DNA of 64,000 nt from assembly GCA_963971575.1 (NCBI GenBank), contig OZ020617.1, forward strand, positions 25,568,700 to 25,632,699, given 5' to 3'. Below are positions 45,092 through 56,605 of this stretch, in pieces. Source of the DNA: Liopterus haemorrhoidalis. Its lineage: Eukaryota > Arthropoda > Insecta > Coleoptera > Dytiscidae. The first letter of the stretch is position 1, and the number at the start of each line of letters is the position of its first letter. Under the pieces are notes generated by a model. The model was not told the DNA's origin. It did not search any database and saw only the letters and a list, made by a program, of their open reading frames with translations. A program made the translations under genes and the position numbers.

Positions 45092-45370
45092 AGTTCTGGT
45101 GGCGCTGTGGTAAAATTATTGTGTACGGAGTACAGGAGGAGAGCTTCGAATCCGCCCACTTCGGAATTTTCATCTTCCGATATTGTGTATCACCTGTAAT
45201 GTTAACTCAGCCGCCAGTATTTAACCCTTAAAGTGTATACCTGTTTATCAGGGATAATAACACCATGGCACTAATACAGTGTCGAAGGTCTAGAAACAGA
45301 GAACTTACATTTTCCGATCTTATGTGTCAGCTAGACGATGGGAACCTTTTATTATTATTTATATAGTTTT
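45092..45370 (+). repeat. tRNA-derived SINE, near full length
   Basis: The A box TGGCGCTGTGG (45,100-45,110) and B box GCTTCGAATCC (45,143-45,153) each differ from the polymerase III consensus at one position. The body continues through CAGCCGCCAG and GTCTAGAAACAGAGAACTTA to GATGGGAACC and an ATT-rich tail. Head-like or tail-like relatives occur at 3157, 2280, 33,395 and perhaps 50,640. It has no coding capacity and would move using a LINE enzyme. Confidence 0.72.
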
Positions 45371-48300
45371 GTAATACAACAATTTACGAACATCATAATT
45401 TTAAAAAGCACTGAACTATACCTATTGCTTAAATAAACAAACTAACTTATACGAATATATTTATGTCCATAACCCGATCCCCACATAAAAAATATGACTT
45501 TTTATTACTTTGAGATTCGCAAACCACTATAGAACCCGGAATTCTTATGACCACGGACTCTTTAGAGCTAGTCATAACAGGTAGCAGAGATCATCTAACT
45601 GAAGTTCTAACAAGTATTGGAATAGGGGATACATGGAAAACCCTGATACATAACAGATCAAAATAGCGAACTTAGGTGAGTGAGCCCAAATATCAACTCG
45701 ACTGACAGTGCCCAAAGAGAAGCTTTTTGAGAGCGCTGCATGTACATACAAGCTAAATAAGCACATGCACGTAGACAGCGTGAGAGCTCCGTTAATCGGA
45801 AAAAGTTACAAAACAGAGAATTCATACTGACAATGATTTCAATAATAATTGTTTAACTACATGTGTTTGGTTAGCTAACATCGCTTGAAATATGAGCAAA
45901 ACAGGTAATCTCTTCTTGAAGTTATTTCACATGAGATGGTATTTGTATAATTGGTTAGTCAGCGATTTGTAGTCAGCTGTTTTCCACGCTGATTTGCTTA
46001 TCCTAGCTATTTTCAAATTCAATATTTCATATTATTTCTTGGACAAAAATTTCTTGCGAATAAAACCTAATTGGCCTCATGTGTATCTTAATTTATACCT
46101 TGAATAAAACTAAAACTTGTGCTGTCTTTTGAACTAATATTGAACTTAACACTTCTATATATCAGTCCCAGTCCGTTTTGCTAAATTTATTACAGGTTCA
46201 TTCTCCAACTTGTATAAATCTCAACATACTTCACCACTAAAAAATTAGGGTAGTTAACCTTCACACGTAGGCATGTTTATTTATAGTTACTCCTTGTACC
46301 TATGGTCTCTAATTATCAGCATAATAAAATAATTTATCTAAATGATGCATGAGCCGGATGGCAGTTCATCCCAACAATCTAGATACATAATTCCTGTCCA
46401 CTTCAACTGACATAACCCTTGATATAAATTATATCTGTGACAGTGTACTATTGTAACGGGCACGAAAGTCTGTATACCAATTACCTCGCTTATGAGATTG
46501 CAACATTTAGATATGACACAGCGTAATTTTAACATATTGTTAGAAGAGATGACGCAGAAGATTTGTATACAATCTAGAATATTTATTTGAAACTTTAACA
46601 AAAGATGTCATCCTAAACTAAGGTGACCAGATTATAAATGTTTTAATGCGGGACATCGGTTTCAGCCCCCCTTCCCTAACCCTTACTTAGGTTTACATTA
46701 ATTTTCATAATCCAATCCCAGACGCTTGTTATTTGCTTATCATCGCACCGGACAGTTGATGAGCGGGGGGCAGAAAACCATTCTTGGTATAATAGCGGGG
46801 GAGGCAGCTTATCCAATCTGAGACGATTTGTACAATGCGGTTCAAATTCAGGGATGGCCACTTTACGTATACCGCTTCAGCAGCTCATTGTTTGAGAGGT
46901 CTTCTTACGCTAAAGCTGCCTAGATTTTTGATAGCTCAATGAGGGACATATTACAGTCTCAAAAAAAAGTTATATCAAAGCATATTTTTAATATCAATAA
47001 GTTACTAAAACAATGATGTCACTCTTTAATACATCCGAATGTTTATTTTATGTAAATGCAGGACTTCCACCTACTTAATTTTATTACAGTATCTGGTATG
47101 TAGTTAAGTTTGTAATTTGGTTATAAACACAAAATTCAAAACTTTAAGAATAAAGAATATCACAAGTCAATCTGACATGTATAATCAAAAATAGATAAAT
47201 GATGAAATACCATGTGAACATCTTAAATGTAAATACTGCTAATACGAGCAAAATAAAATTCTTAATTTTTACTTAATAATAGTTAAAACTAGTCAAAACT
47301 CTTGGTAAATAAAATTATAATTGTTTTTTTATAATGTATATACGTATCATTAACAGAAACACAAATTTGTGTAATACTTCAATGAAAATGTTTGATGTTT
47401 AGAAATATTTAAATTTTAAAGTTTTTGAAGAACTTTGTGACGTGAATGCTCTCACCTCGTGGATCGGTCATACGCAATGCTTTTTCTTGTCTGGGATTTA
47501 AGCGCGAGTTGCTGTGAAAAAGGAAAATGACGAACTAGAAATTTTATGACATTTGTATTGAGCAGTACGATTAATTTATAATTAGTAGCGAGTAGTATAA
47601 GGAGGAGCGATAAGCACAATCAATAATTACAAAAGTCTGTATATCTGAGTCTGGAACATGCGGCCGAATAAATTCATTTCCGGGACGATTTTAAATGTGG
47701 ATACTAATGCGGGACAATGCTTGTTTATACTGGATAGTTCCACCTTATTCAGGCGGGTTGGCAGCCTTATCCTAAGTTTCATTTATATACTTATTGGTTT
47801 GTATTTGTGCGCCAGGTTTGGGAATATGTCTATTTACTGGTAGGAGCACATGAGTTCAATGTGCTCCTGTCAGTTCCTTTTCAATTAATTGATTTTTAAC
47901 TAAAATATTATGCTGCATTTTCTTTAAAACATTTATTTTAAAATGAAATTGTTCTCACGTTTATAATTAGTTGGAAAATAATAAATAAATATGCAAATAA
48001 GCTGTTAAATGTATTTTCTAATTTATTCTGCAGTTAAGATATGCGTTTAAATTTACAAAAGAAATATGTAAAGATAAAGCAGTTTTTATTTTTTGACTGC
48101 CAGCTTTGGCACTTGTATTAGCATTCTGCATGGTTAGAGTACCCCTGAGAGGCTGCAGCCGGCAGTACAATGCAGACGGTGTTATGCTAGTCAGCCTACA
48201 TGTGAAGGAGCGCACGTGTTCGTTACGATGTTTTTGAGGTTTCAGTAGTGAAACAATGGTGCTCTGTTACATGTAGTAAACAGCTATAAACATTCATTTA

Positions 48301-48899
48301 ACACATTTGCACATGTTCTGTAGATGTGGGGGACAAAGATTCGTTTCACACGTGGTCTTAAGCTCCGTTCATACCCGTATGTTGTATTTATGGTTTAGAA
48401 TAAGCTTTATGTTTATACGTGGTTGAGAATGTATGAATCCTGCGGAATGGATTTTGCTACCGATTTCCTGGATTGTACCCATTGGAATTTAAGATATACT
48501 TACACATGATATTTTAAATTTAATGTTTCCAGAAATTCGCGAATATGGCGGTATAATTTTTACTTATATGCAAATTAATTAACCCTTCCCCCCAGCACAC
48601 AAAAACACACTTTTAAGGCATACGTTTTTCTTAAAATTGAACGTGAGCCGCCCAAAAAAAAACTTTTTGCTTCTGATTCCTCCTAAAACAAAATGTTGTC
48701 TTCTGAGCCCCCCGCCACTCGACAAAATTCTAGGTGCGTGCCTGCCTGGTAATACATATAGTGGCAACTGAGGGATAAGAAAAGAAAATATTGTAATGGA
48801 ACAAAATTCGCTTGATATTGATAACTTTTTAAAACTTTTGATCATTTCGCGGTATCAGGTATGGTCATTCGAAAATTGATAAATACATGCTTGCTACTT
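45371..48899. other. Mostly non-coding DNA with hAT-like scraps
   Basis: No gene was recognised. AGGTGACCAGATTATAAATG with GCGGGACATCGG (46,620-46,660) and CGGGACGATT with GCGGGACAATG (47,680-47,720) look like end sequences of other DNA-transposon MITEs, but I could not pair them. A block with CCCTTCCCCCC, GAGCCGCCC and CCCCCCGCCACTCG (48,585-48,750) looks like a worn hAT MITE. A G+C-richer stretch at 45,540-45,790 is unexplained. Confidence 0.35.
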
Positions 48900-48902
48900 T
48901 AA

Positions 48903-49017
48903 GGGCCGGTTTCTAAAAGCTTAGTTCACTGGTTGCTACGGTTACTTATGGGATTGTTACATAGTAATCGAGTTTAATCAAATGGTTATATTCGGCTAAG
49001 CTTTCGGAAACCGGCCA
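48903..49017. mobile_element. Short palindromic MITE, PIF/Harbinger-like
   Basis: GGGCCGGTTTCTAAAAGCTTA at the left is answered by TAAGCTTTCGGAAACCGGCC at the right, giving an imperfect repeat of about 21 bp. TAA flanks both sides (48,900-48,902 and 49,018-49,020), a 3-bp target duplication of the TWA type used by PIF/Harbinger elements. The element is 115 bp with no coding. Confidence 0.8.
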
Positions 49018-49020
49018 TAA

Positions 49021-49433
49021 GTGTTAAAAATCTAATTTTAACACATTCAACGTTTGCAATAAGACAAAATTTATATTTTTGTAAAAAGCAACAATGTTTA
49101 CCTGAAAATATTTTTATACTTCGATCATTGATACGTACGTTAACACTTAAACTATTATGTTTTATGTCATTATTTAACATGAAGCATATTGATTTTTATT
49201 CAATATATAATAATTTATTTCAATTGGATTTCAAGTCATCTGTTAACCACATCATATCAATGTTATTATCTTAAAACCATATCTAAACATGCCATTTATG
49301 TACACCCGTAATACACACAAATATTAATAATTTAAATTTTGTATCCACATTTATAATTATTTACCATATACATATGTTCCAATAATAAATTAGGTAGCTC
49401 TATACTGGTTTTAATTTGGACAATATTTTGGAG
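49021..49433. other. AT-rich non-coding DNA
   Basis: Nothing was recognised on the plus strand. On the minus strand, TATTTTCAG|GTAAAC near 49,105 is a fused splice-like motif with a weaker donor. Confidence 0.45.
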
Positions 49434-49441
49434 ACCATGTC

Positions 49442-49700
49442 CAGAGCCGCAGTAAGGGGGGGGGGAGCGACGGCCCTGGGCGCACTAAGGAAAAGGGCGC
49501 TGATAGGCTTGATCAAGGGGCGCCATTGCGAAGACGAGGACCTATTTTTTTTATTTGCTCGTCACTTGGATTTTTGGAGGTGAGGACCTTTTTTTTTGCT
49601 CATCACCTAAATTTTGAGAGGTGAGAACCTTGTTTTTATTTGCCAAGGGCGCCAAAACACGGCTCTGCCCCTAGCGCAAGTTTTCCTTACTGCGGCTCTG
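49442..49700. mobile_element. Young hAT-type MITE with internal duplications
   Basis: A perfect 16-bp terminal repeat, CAGAGCCGCAGTAAGG, and a perfect 8-bp target duplication, ACCATGTC (49,434-49,441 and 49,701-49,708), define a 259-bp element. Inside, a motif of the form GAGGTGAGGACC(T)n...GCTCATCACC is partly repeated about three times between 49,535 and 49,645. GGGCGC blocks lie near both ends. It has no coding. Confidence 0.95.
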
Positions 49701-49708
49701 ACCATGTC

Positions 49709-50544
49709 TCTAGGCTAGTTAAATCTCACATTCTTCTGCATCTAGAGCAATAAGTAGATTTTCTAAATGTGTTACCTGATAATGCAAGTAATAGTTTGTG
49801 CACCTCCAAAGGTCGGTATTTATGAATAACATAAACTTAATTATATTTTTCATTGCTGGATAATATAAAAAAACTTGTGTCGATATGTTCTGTTATCATT
49901 GTATATTACTTCCCTGCTTCTATTGCTGTAAAGCAATAATTTTTGATCCCCCTCATATGTGTCGTTATGAGATTCCATTGACAATTCGTTAGATATTCCT
50001 TCCACGACCGTTATATAACGACATGTTCTAGTGTCAAATTAAATATTCCCCTAAGAATAGAGTGTTCGGTAATTAAGAACTTTCACAAACGAGCAGTGAC
50101 GGTCCATCTTCATCTTTCACCGATCTGATTGCAGTCAGCAGGGAGGGTGTACAAGTGATTTAATTATTTGGGTTGGTCGCGTTCAGATCGGATATTCTGC
50201 ATACGTACAGGGGTGGATTTACTCTAATTGGACTACGGACCATTGATTGATGGATGCTTTATTATATAATTGGTTTAATTTTTTTTTTTTTTTTTTTGGG
50301 TTTTTTGTTCGGTTGCATTGTAGTGGGTCATGCACTTAAGTTGATTACTAGGTACACTATGCTGAATCCGAATAATTTCAATGCGATGCAATTAAGTTTG
50401 GCGTATTGTATACAAATATGTGTAAAACATGGAGTTCATAAATATATAAGTAGTTTTATAATTATTTCGCAGTCACTATTAAAAAGTTTTTTAGTAGCAA
50501 TCACTGCAATGTGACTATCAAACTATAGTCACGGAGAGTTTAGT
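49709..50544. other. Non-coding DNA with poly(T)
   Basis: A poly(T) run lies at 50,280-50,298. No gene was recognised. Confidence 0.5.
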
Positions 50545-51380
50545 TGACAGATGACGGTTAATTAAAGCATATGGTTCAATGGGAGAGCACTATAGCAATA
50601 AAATTTCCATTTTTTAATAGAGCCATATCATTGGTTCACAGACAAAGCTAGAAATAGAGAAAGAGATACAATTTGTTTCACTTGACACGCCTGTCTTCCA
50701 TCTAGTTGTGGGAGGTTAATTTGACAAGACAATTTATGTGTGATAACCTAAAAAAGATTATTTTTTTGTAAATTTTGTCATATTAAATGCATATATTCTT
50801 TAAATAAAACTTTTAGAAAGATGAGGGGAAATATAATATGAAATATTTTGATAATTGTGAGTAAATAATAAACAACTGACCTGTAACGTTTAATAAACAA
50901 CAAAATTCAATTTCAAAATTCTGAGTGTAACTGAAATGCATGGTCAACCTTCACTGGTGTATTCTATGTTTACCAAGATGAATGGAGCTGTAGTGTAAAT
51001 TTAAAAGATATTGAATTACGAATACTTTAACAAAGAGCTGAGTCATACACTTGGCCGAACAAATGAAATATAAACAACAGAATGTTTAAATAATCTATTT
51101 TGATTTTAAAGTTACCGAGTTGAAAAGTTTTTAAGAAACTATGTCCAGAAATACACGTGGAACCCCTTCCACTACACCATTAGCGACCGCCCAGAGCTGA
51201 ATGCTCGCGCGTGTATTCAAAGGGACATACGTTGAAGTTACCATAGTATAATAGAACAAAAACTATGAACGTACGTTACAGTAAGAAGCAGAAATACGTT
51301 CTTGACATCTTACATAAAACTATGTGATATAGATATACATATATTTCTTTATCGGTTCTCAATCGATCAATCTGTCAAGT
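50545..51380 (+). repeat. Worn dispersed repeat, copy 1
   Basis: The left edge (GATGACGGTTAATTAAAG ... TATGGTTC) and right edge (GTACGTTACAGTAAG ... TTTATCGGTTCTC ... GATCAATCTGT) match the two edges of 59,545-59,795 in order and orientation, with many substitutions. The middle differs in length. CTAGTTGTGGGAGG at about 50,703 may be a SINE tail inserted in it. No coding was recognised. Confidence 0.5.
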
Positions 51381-54300
51381 AAATTCTTTACTATATCTTT
51401 TCTATATCAGTCAGCATGACATAGAATCATCTTAATATGAAAAATAAATTTCTCAATAGCCCTAAACTACTGGAAGGAATATATACATAGTTACATGTCC
51501 AATATATAAGAAATGCTTCCCTTTAAAACTAATAATACATAAATTTTACCTTAGAATAATACGTCAGTATAATTTCAAAATAAAAAACTGTAACCACTTT
51601 AAGTATAGAGAGAATATTTGTTTTATTTAGAAATGTTATTTTTGTCAAAGATAAATAAAAACCGGAAGTAATATAAGTAAAACTGAAGTTTGTAATTACT
51701 TCTACCAACCAGCATTAACTTTAAATTTAATTAAGTATTTGTTTTCTAATTTGAGACTGCTTAATTTTAAAGTACAAGAAACAGTAAAACTTTAACAAAT
51801 TAAAATCAGTAGTGTATATCTTCAGCAATTTATAACTCTATAAAAGCATTTCGGGGTATTCACCTTTGAAATGAATAATATATTTTAATTTATTTGTATT
51901 TCTACTTTTAATGGAAGCCTGTCACATTGAAAATAATACAATAGTTTATGGGCGGTACATTTTTTTACTATTGTCAATATAAATACATAAATATATAAAT
52001 ACTTTTGATTGCTACTAGTTTTTGTTATATCAACCAAATCTTGATCAAGTTTTGCAGATTAACTAATATTTTCTGGTGGTTTTAAATAGGTGTTTTTTTT
52101 TTTATGTCAAAATTAAATATTGTTATTCTTCCTCTTCGTGTTTCATCACCTGCATCTCCTACATCTTGTGTAGGCTGGTTCTTTAACATTAACTTTAAGC
52201 AAACTTTCTAAACAGTTCTATACTGCTCATTCCGAACCTAATAGAATTTTTCTGTTCACTTTTCTGTTCTCACAATGTAGTTATAAAATTTAAAATTCGA
52301 CTGGAGAGATATGTCATATTTTAAGCTTGAAGGTTTTTCACTTGACAAATTCTGTTCAGAATAACCCTACAAGACAGTGGTTTCGTAATCGTTATGTTCT
52401 CCAAATATAGGCTGGTCTTTCACTATACGATTTTTTCAATGATGTGGTTTTTCAGTGTTTATAAGTAGTGAACGAACAAACTAGGTCTTTCAAAGAAATA
52501 TGCTAAAAATATTCATTTCAAGCAACAAATATATTCTAATTTGTTTAGTTAAATATTATCAGTATATCGCTTCCCTAAAACCGTGAATACAATTGTGGTA
52601 CAATTGTCCAAACAAATAATTGTCTTGAAATATGTCTACAAATCAAAGTAAAAAGCTTTATTAATTGGTTGAACTTATTATGCAGAGATACATTTTTAAT
52701 GAAACATTATTTTTACCATTATCGTTGGCGCTTTTTTTTAATTTTTAATTTTTTGGAAATCAGTGATAAAAATTTATTATTATTTTTTAATTATCTTATT
52801 ATTTTTTTATAAATGCGAATATCTTTGTCCGAATCAGTGTGTGAATTATTCTAAATTCGAGTTAATTTTTCAGTATGCTCTTATGTTTTGGATATATCAC
52901 ATTGCGGTATATATAAGCGTATGACAGTTGCATTAAAGCTTATAAATTAATAAATAATAAGTATTGATTGTAGAACTATAATTTGCAAATAATATATTTG
53001 AATGAGTTCTATCTTGGAGATATTCAAAATCTGATATTAAGTTTGAGGATCCGACAATATGACAAGGAGATTTAGAACCTGCCTTCTTTGTCCGTAGAGT
53101 CTTATGGCCCCTAGTCACCTCTATACTCTTTTCCATTCGATCCTCATATATCCTCAGAGTTTTTAGGTCTTGCATAACATCATTTAATAACGCGTATGCC
53201 ATATCTGTGGCAACTGTTTTATATGTAATGGTCCTCCACAATCAAATGCAGTATGATCGAAAAAAAAACGTCTAGTAGGTCTTGAATTTAATTTTTAACT
53301 GGCAGTTCTGTGCTAGTTTAAAAACAAATAAATTCCATGGTTATCTAGACACCTTTTTTCTCGATTATATTGTTCTAATGTGAACCGTTCTTCGTCGAAC
53401 ATGTAGTATCCATTTGATTTTTGAGATTTTTATGAATTTAACGATATTAAGTTCTCCCCATAATTGGTTCAATTAAGCGCAATAGCATCTCCGCCATATC
53501 TAACAAGAAGAATTCATATAATTTAAAAACCTGTCTAAGAATCAATGGTATTATGAATAAAAACCGACCTTTATAATCATTGTTTTTATTTTTTATCAAT
53601 CTTTTGTGTTTGAATAACCGCTAATGACTGAAAGTTACAAACTTCAATTTTACATATAATAGATTCGTCAAATTAATTTAGCTCTGACATAAATAACATT
53701 TATTAATAAACAAATGTCCGCTTTAAATCTCATGTGATAAAAATGCCTCTAAACCATGTTTATATTTATGGATATTAATTAATACGTCTGAACTTATCTT
53801 ACTTCAAGCTTGAAATATTTGTGTCCCATAATTTAATTATCTTCTTCATCACATTACATTAAAAATTTTATCAAATAAATTTCCTCGGAGAATACTGGCA
53901 AAACAAAAAATGTAGAAAAACATCAATTCATTTTCCCGTGTTGGTAGTTCGGTCCTGCACAATGTCTCTCATCGCTAGTCTCACTGCCTCTCTTATTAGT
54001 GTTGCTATGTCACAATTTAGAGCAAATTGGCAGTGACACAATGAACCGTGATGTCCTCCCGTACAGGACTAATGCCATTTGGAGCCGAGCAAGCTGCATG
54101 CTGCATGACCATTTGATATTCGGCCAACAGCCACGATATATCAGTACATGTAGTTGTACAACAATGGTACTTAATCTTTATACGGAAATAAAATCACAGG
54201 CTTTATTGCATGTTATAGGTACTACTTTTTGTACAATTATTGCAAATAAAATATATTATTCACTCTACTACAGTTTATATATGATAATAATAATGCAATA

Positions 54301-54620
54301 ATAATCTATTTGGACAGCTTATTAAGGCTATTCTGGTTTCCTTACTTTAACAGAGCTGTTATGTTACAAATATGGACAGATGTACGTGCTAAAGGATAGG
54401 GCATATCTAAGTTTTTCATTCTCTTTACAGTTAACATATATAGTTTAGATATGCAAAAAAAATTACGAAATTTAGTATGATGATAGAGTGAAACTAGGAT
54501 TCGAACTTAGGCTATATTAAAACTCAAAATATTTATTCTAAAAGGGTGTTTTAGGGTTAAAATGGGTTACTAGAATATTTAAAAATATTTTCATTATTAT
54601 TATTGACCTAACATAATAAT
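51381..54620. other. AT-rich non-coding DNA
   Basis: No gene was recognised. A 102-codon minus-strand frame (52,933-53,241) lies in a slightly G+C-richer patch but shows no motif that I know. A further patch at 53,935-54,175 is also unexplained. Confidence 0.45.
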
Positions 54621-54639
54621 ATGTAGGGGAAAGTGTTGT

Positions 54640-55055
54640 ACCTTGAGTATGTTGTACCCTGAAACGTTAAGTAGTACAGCTTGGTAGTACCATCTAGGCA
54701 CTCATATTTGAAAACAGTGACCACTTAGATCCCAGATGTCATCTAAGTTGTATTTACAGTACGATTCTAGGATTCCCCGTGTTTTTATGACGCATAAAGT
54801 GAATTGTGATAACAGAAGTAAAAATTAACTTGTTTGTTGTTTATTAACTCGTGGTGTTAATACCCATTATTGTTCCAAGATATTTGGCAGAGATATAATG
54901 TGAACATTGGTAAGTTCAATCCACCAGTTTATTTAACTTTCTGTCATTATCTATTTCTGTGGGATAATGTTTTCTTCAACAAAACCATATAGTTGTACCC
55001 TGAAACATATCGTATGTTGTCCCTGGAAACACTGTTTCACGGTACAATAGGTTGT
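54640..55055. promoter_or_regulatory. Subterminal repeat cluster, left arm of Tigger element
   Basis: Motifs of the form TTGTACC or TGTCCC-TGAAAC occur near 54,650, 54,993 and 55,018, and the inverse GTTTCACGGTACAAT near 55,035. The right arm has GTTTCGTGGTACAACA (56,382) and TGTACCATGAAAC (56,403). Repeated subterminal sites in both arms are likely transposase-binding sites. Confidence 0.55.
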
Positions 55056-55173
55056 TTTTGACTAGGTACACTAAGGTATAATTTGAAAATGTATTTTTTC
55101 AGATTCATTATACCACGGAGCAAAAGTGACAAGAAAAGGGGTAGTATTAGCCCTGAAAGAATGTTAAGTGCAT

Positions 55174-56353
55174 ATGTTACAAGCTATATATCAAACAGAT
55201 ACTGAAAAAAAAATCGGTATAAGGGAAGCAAGTAAAGTTTTCCATATTTCTCCTGCTACATTAAGTAGGCATTAATAGGCACAAATAAGTTACATATATT
55301 CACCAAAATATGATAATAAAAGAATTTTCTCTGCGGAAGAAGAAAAAAGTTTAGTTAATTATATTGTAACTGTGGCCAAAATGAAATACGGTCTTACTAA
55401 AAAAGGAGTAATACAACTAGCTTATAACTATGCTACTGCAAGTAAGAAAATATATCCAACGAAATGGGATGAAGAAAAGATAGCCGGATTAGAATGGAAG
55501 CGATCTTTTATGAAGAGGCATGGAAAAGAACTGTCCATCCGTAAACCAGAGGCTACCAATTTAGCTAGATGTGCCAGCTTTAACAAAACTATTGTTGACA
55601 ATTTCTTTAATAATGTTGAAAGTGTGCACAAAAGATTTGGTCCATTCCCTCCGCAAAGGATATGGAATATTGATGAAACTCTGGATGTTTCTGTATACGG
55701 TCCATTGAAGACTTATTACAACCAAAGTGTTGATGACTGGCTTGTAAATAATCCAGGAAAAACCTTTGATATTTATTCGATTTCTGGAGTCTTGGGAAAA
55801 ATATATTACCGTGCCTTTAATGCCAATAATATCTCATGGTTTTAAAACTGCATGCATTTTTCCCTTGGACCGTGGCATTTTCATAGAAGAAGATTTTTTA
55901 GAGTCGTCAGTAACAGACCGTCCCAATCCAGAAAAGCCAAAACATTTATCAGTTATCACTGTAGGAACGTCAATAGAACACTATGCAAAGGCCGGTCCAT
56001 CAACTGATTCTTTAGTATCTGCCTCTGACAATGATTCAGTTATTCTATCTTCAGAAGCAGTGCAACCATTTCCAAAAGCTGAGCCTAGAAAAGTGGGTAA
56101 CAGGGGACGAAAACCAGGAAGAACTCGTATTGCTACAGATACTCCAGAAAAACTCGAAATAATGAGATCTAAACAGTCAAAGAAGTCAGCTACACAAGTA
56201 AAAAAGAAACTGAGGTTAGACATTTCTTCAGAAAATGACGTATTAGAATTCAATTATATTTTCGTTCTAAATTTATCAGTTAATAAAATTTTGTATTACG
56301 AACCAGCAATAAAATTATTTATCTACCTACACCGACATTTTTTTAAGATATAA
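55174..56353 (+). pseudogene. Pogo/Tigger transposase with deleted DDE core
   Basis: From ATG 55,174 the frame reads a psq-type helix-turn-helix (I-R-E-A-S-K-V-F-H-I-S-P-A-T-L-S-R) to two adjacent stops, TAA-TAG (55,273-55,278). It resumes in the same frame with F-S-A-E-E-E-K-S-L-V and K-K-G-V-I-Q-L-A, the CENP-B-like second half of the DNA-binding region. It then reaches R-I-W-N-I-D-E-T (about 55,661), which holds the first catalytic aspartate. The frame runs straight on into L-D-V-S-V-Y-G-P-L-K (about 55,680), the segment that holds the third. The intervening core with the second aspartate has been cleanly lost in frame. A frameshift near 55,835 moves the C-terminal G-I-F or C-I-F-P-L-D-R region and a basic tail into the frame ending at 56,353. 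Confidence 0.85.
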
Positions 56354-56605
56354 AAATCTCTTCAAAGTACAACATATGCTGTTTCGTGGTACAACACCTA
56401 ACTGTACCATGAAACACATTGACTACAAAAGAAATTGTTTAAATATGACTAATGAAATATTGCTTAACTGCCATAAAACCGAAATAATTGTGTGCATTAA
56501 AATGTATTATTACTTTTAATGCATTCATAGTACTAAAAATAAAATATTTGTCTCTTATATAGAGAAAATATGAAAAAGTGTTTCTAGGTATAACACTTTC
56601 CCCTA

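Larger units (their letters stand above)
54626..56603 (+). mobile_element. Pogo/Tigger-type DNA transposon, internally deleted
   Basis: The terminal repeats GGGGAAAGTGTTGTACCT and, in complement, GGGGAAAGTGTTATACCT lie directly inside TA on both sides (54,624-54,625 and 56,604-56,605). The element is 1978 bp. Subterminal copies of a TGTACC-TGAAAC type motif occur in both arms. The transposase has lost its catalytic centre, so this is a non-autonomous derivative that could still be moved in trans if its ends are recognised. Confidence 0.9.

Noticed and set aside
46619..47720. One large DNA transposon between the GCGGGACA-type blocks
   Set aside because: The two blocks do not form an inverted terminal repeat and nothing between them codes.
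49090..49120. Minus-strand recursive splice site
   Set aside because: TTTTCAG|GTAAAC has a non-consensus donor. It is weaker than the three plus-strand sites and was not counted.
52933..53241. 102-codon minus-strand frame as a gene
   Set aside because: No family resemblance, start context or splice evidence. It stays an unexplained frame.
54480..54545. Second minus-strand tRNA-like sequence
   Set aside because: GTTCGAATCCTA in complement is an isolated B-box-like word.
54900..54915. GTAAGT near 54,910 as a splice donor
   Set aside because: It lies inside the Tigger element and follows ATTG, not an acceptor.
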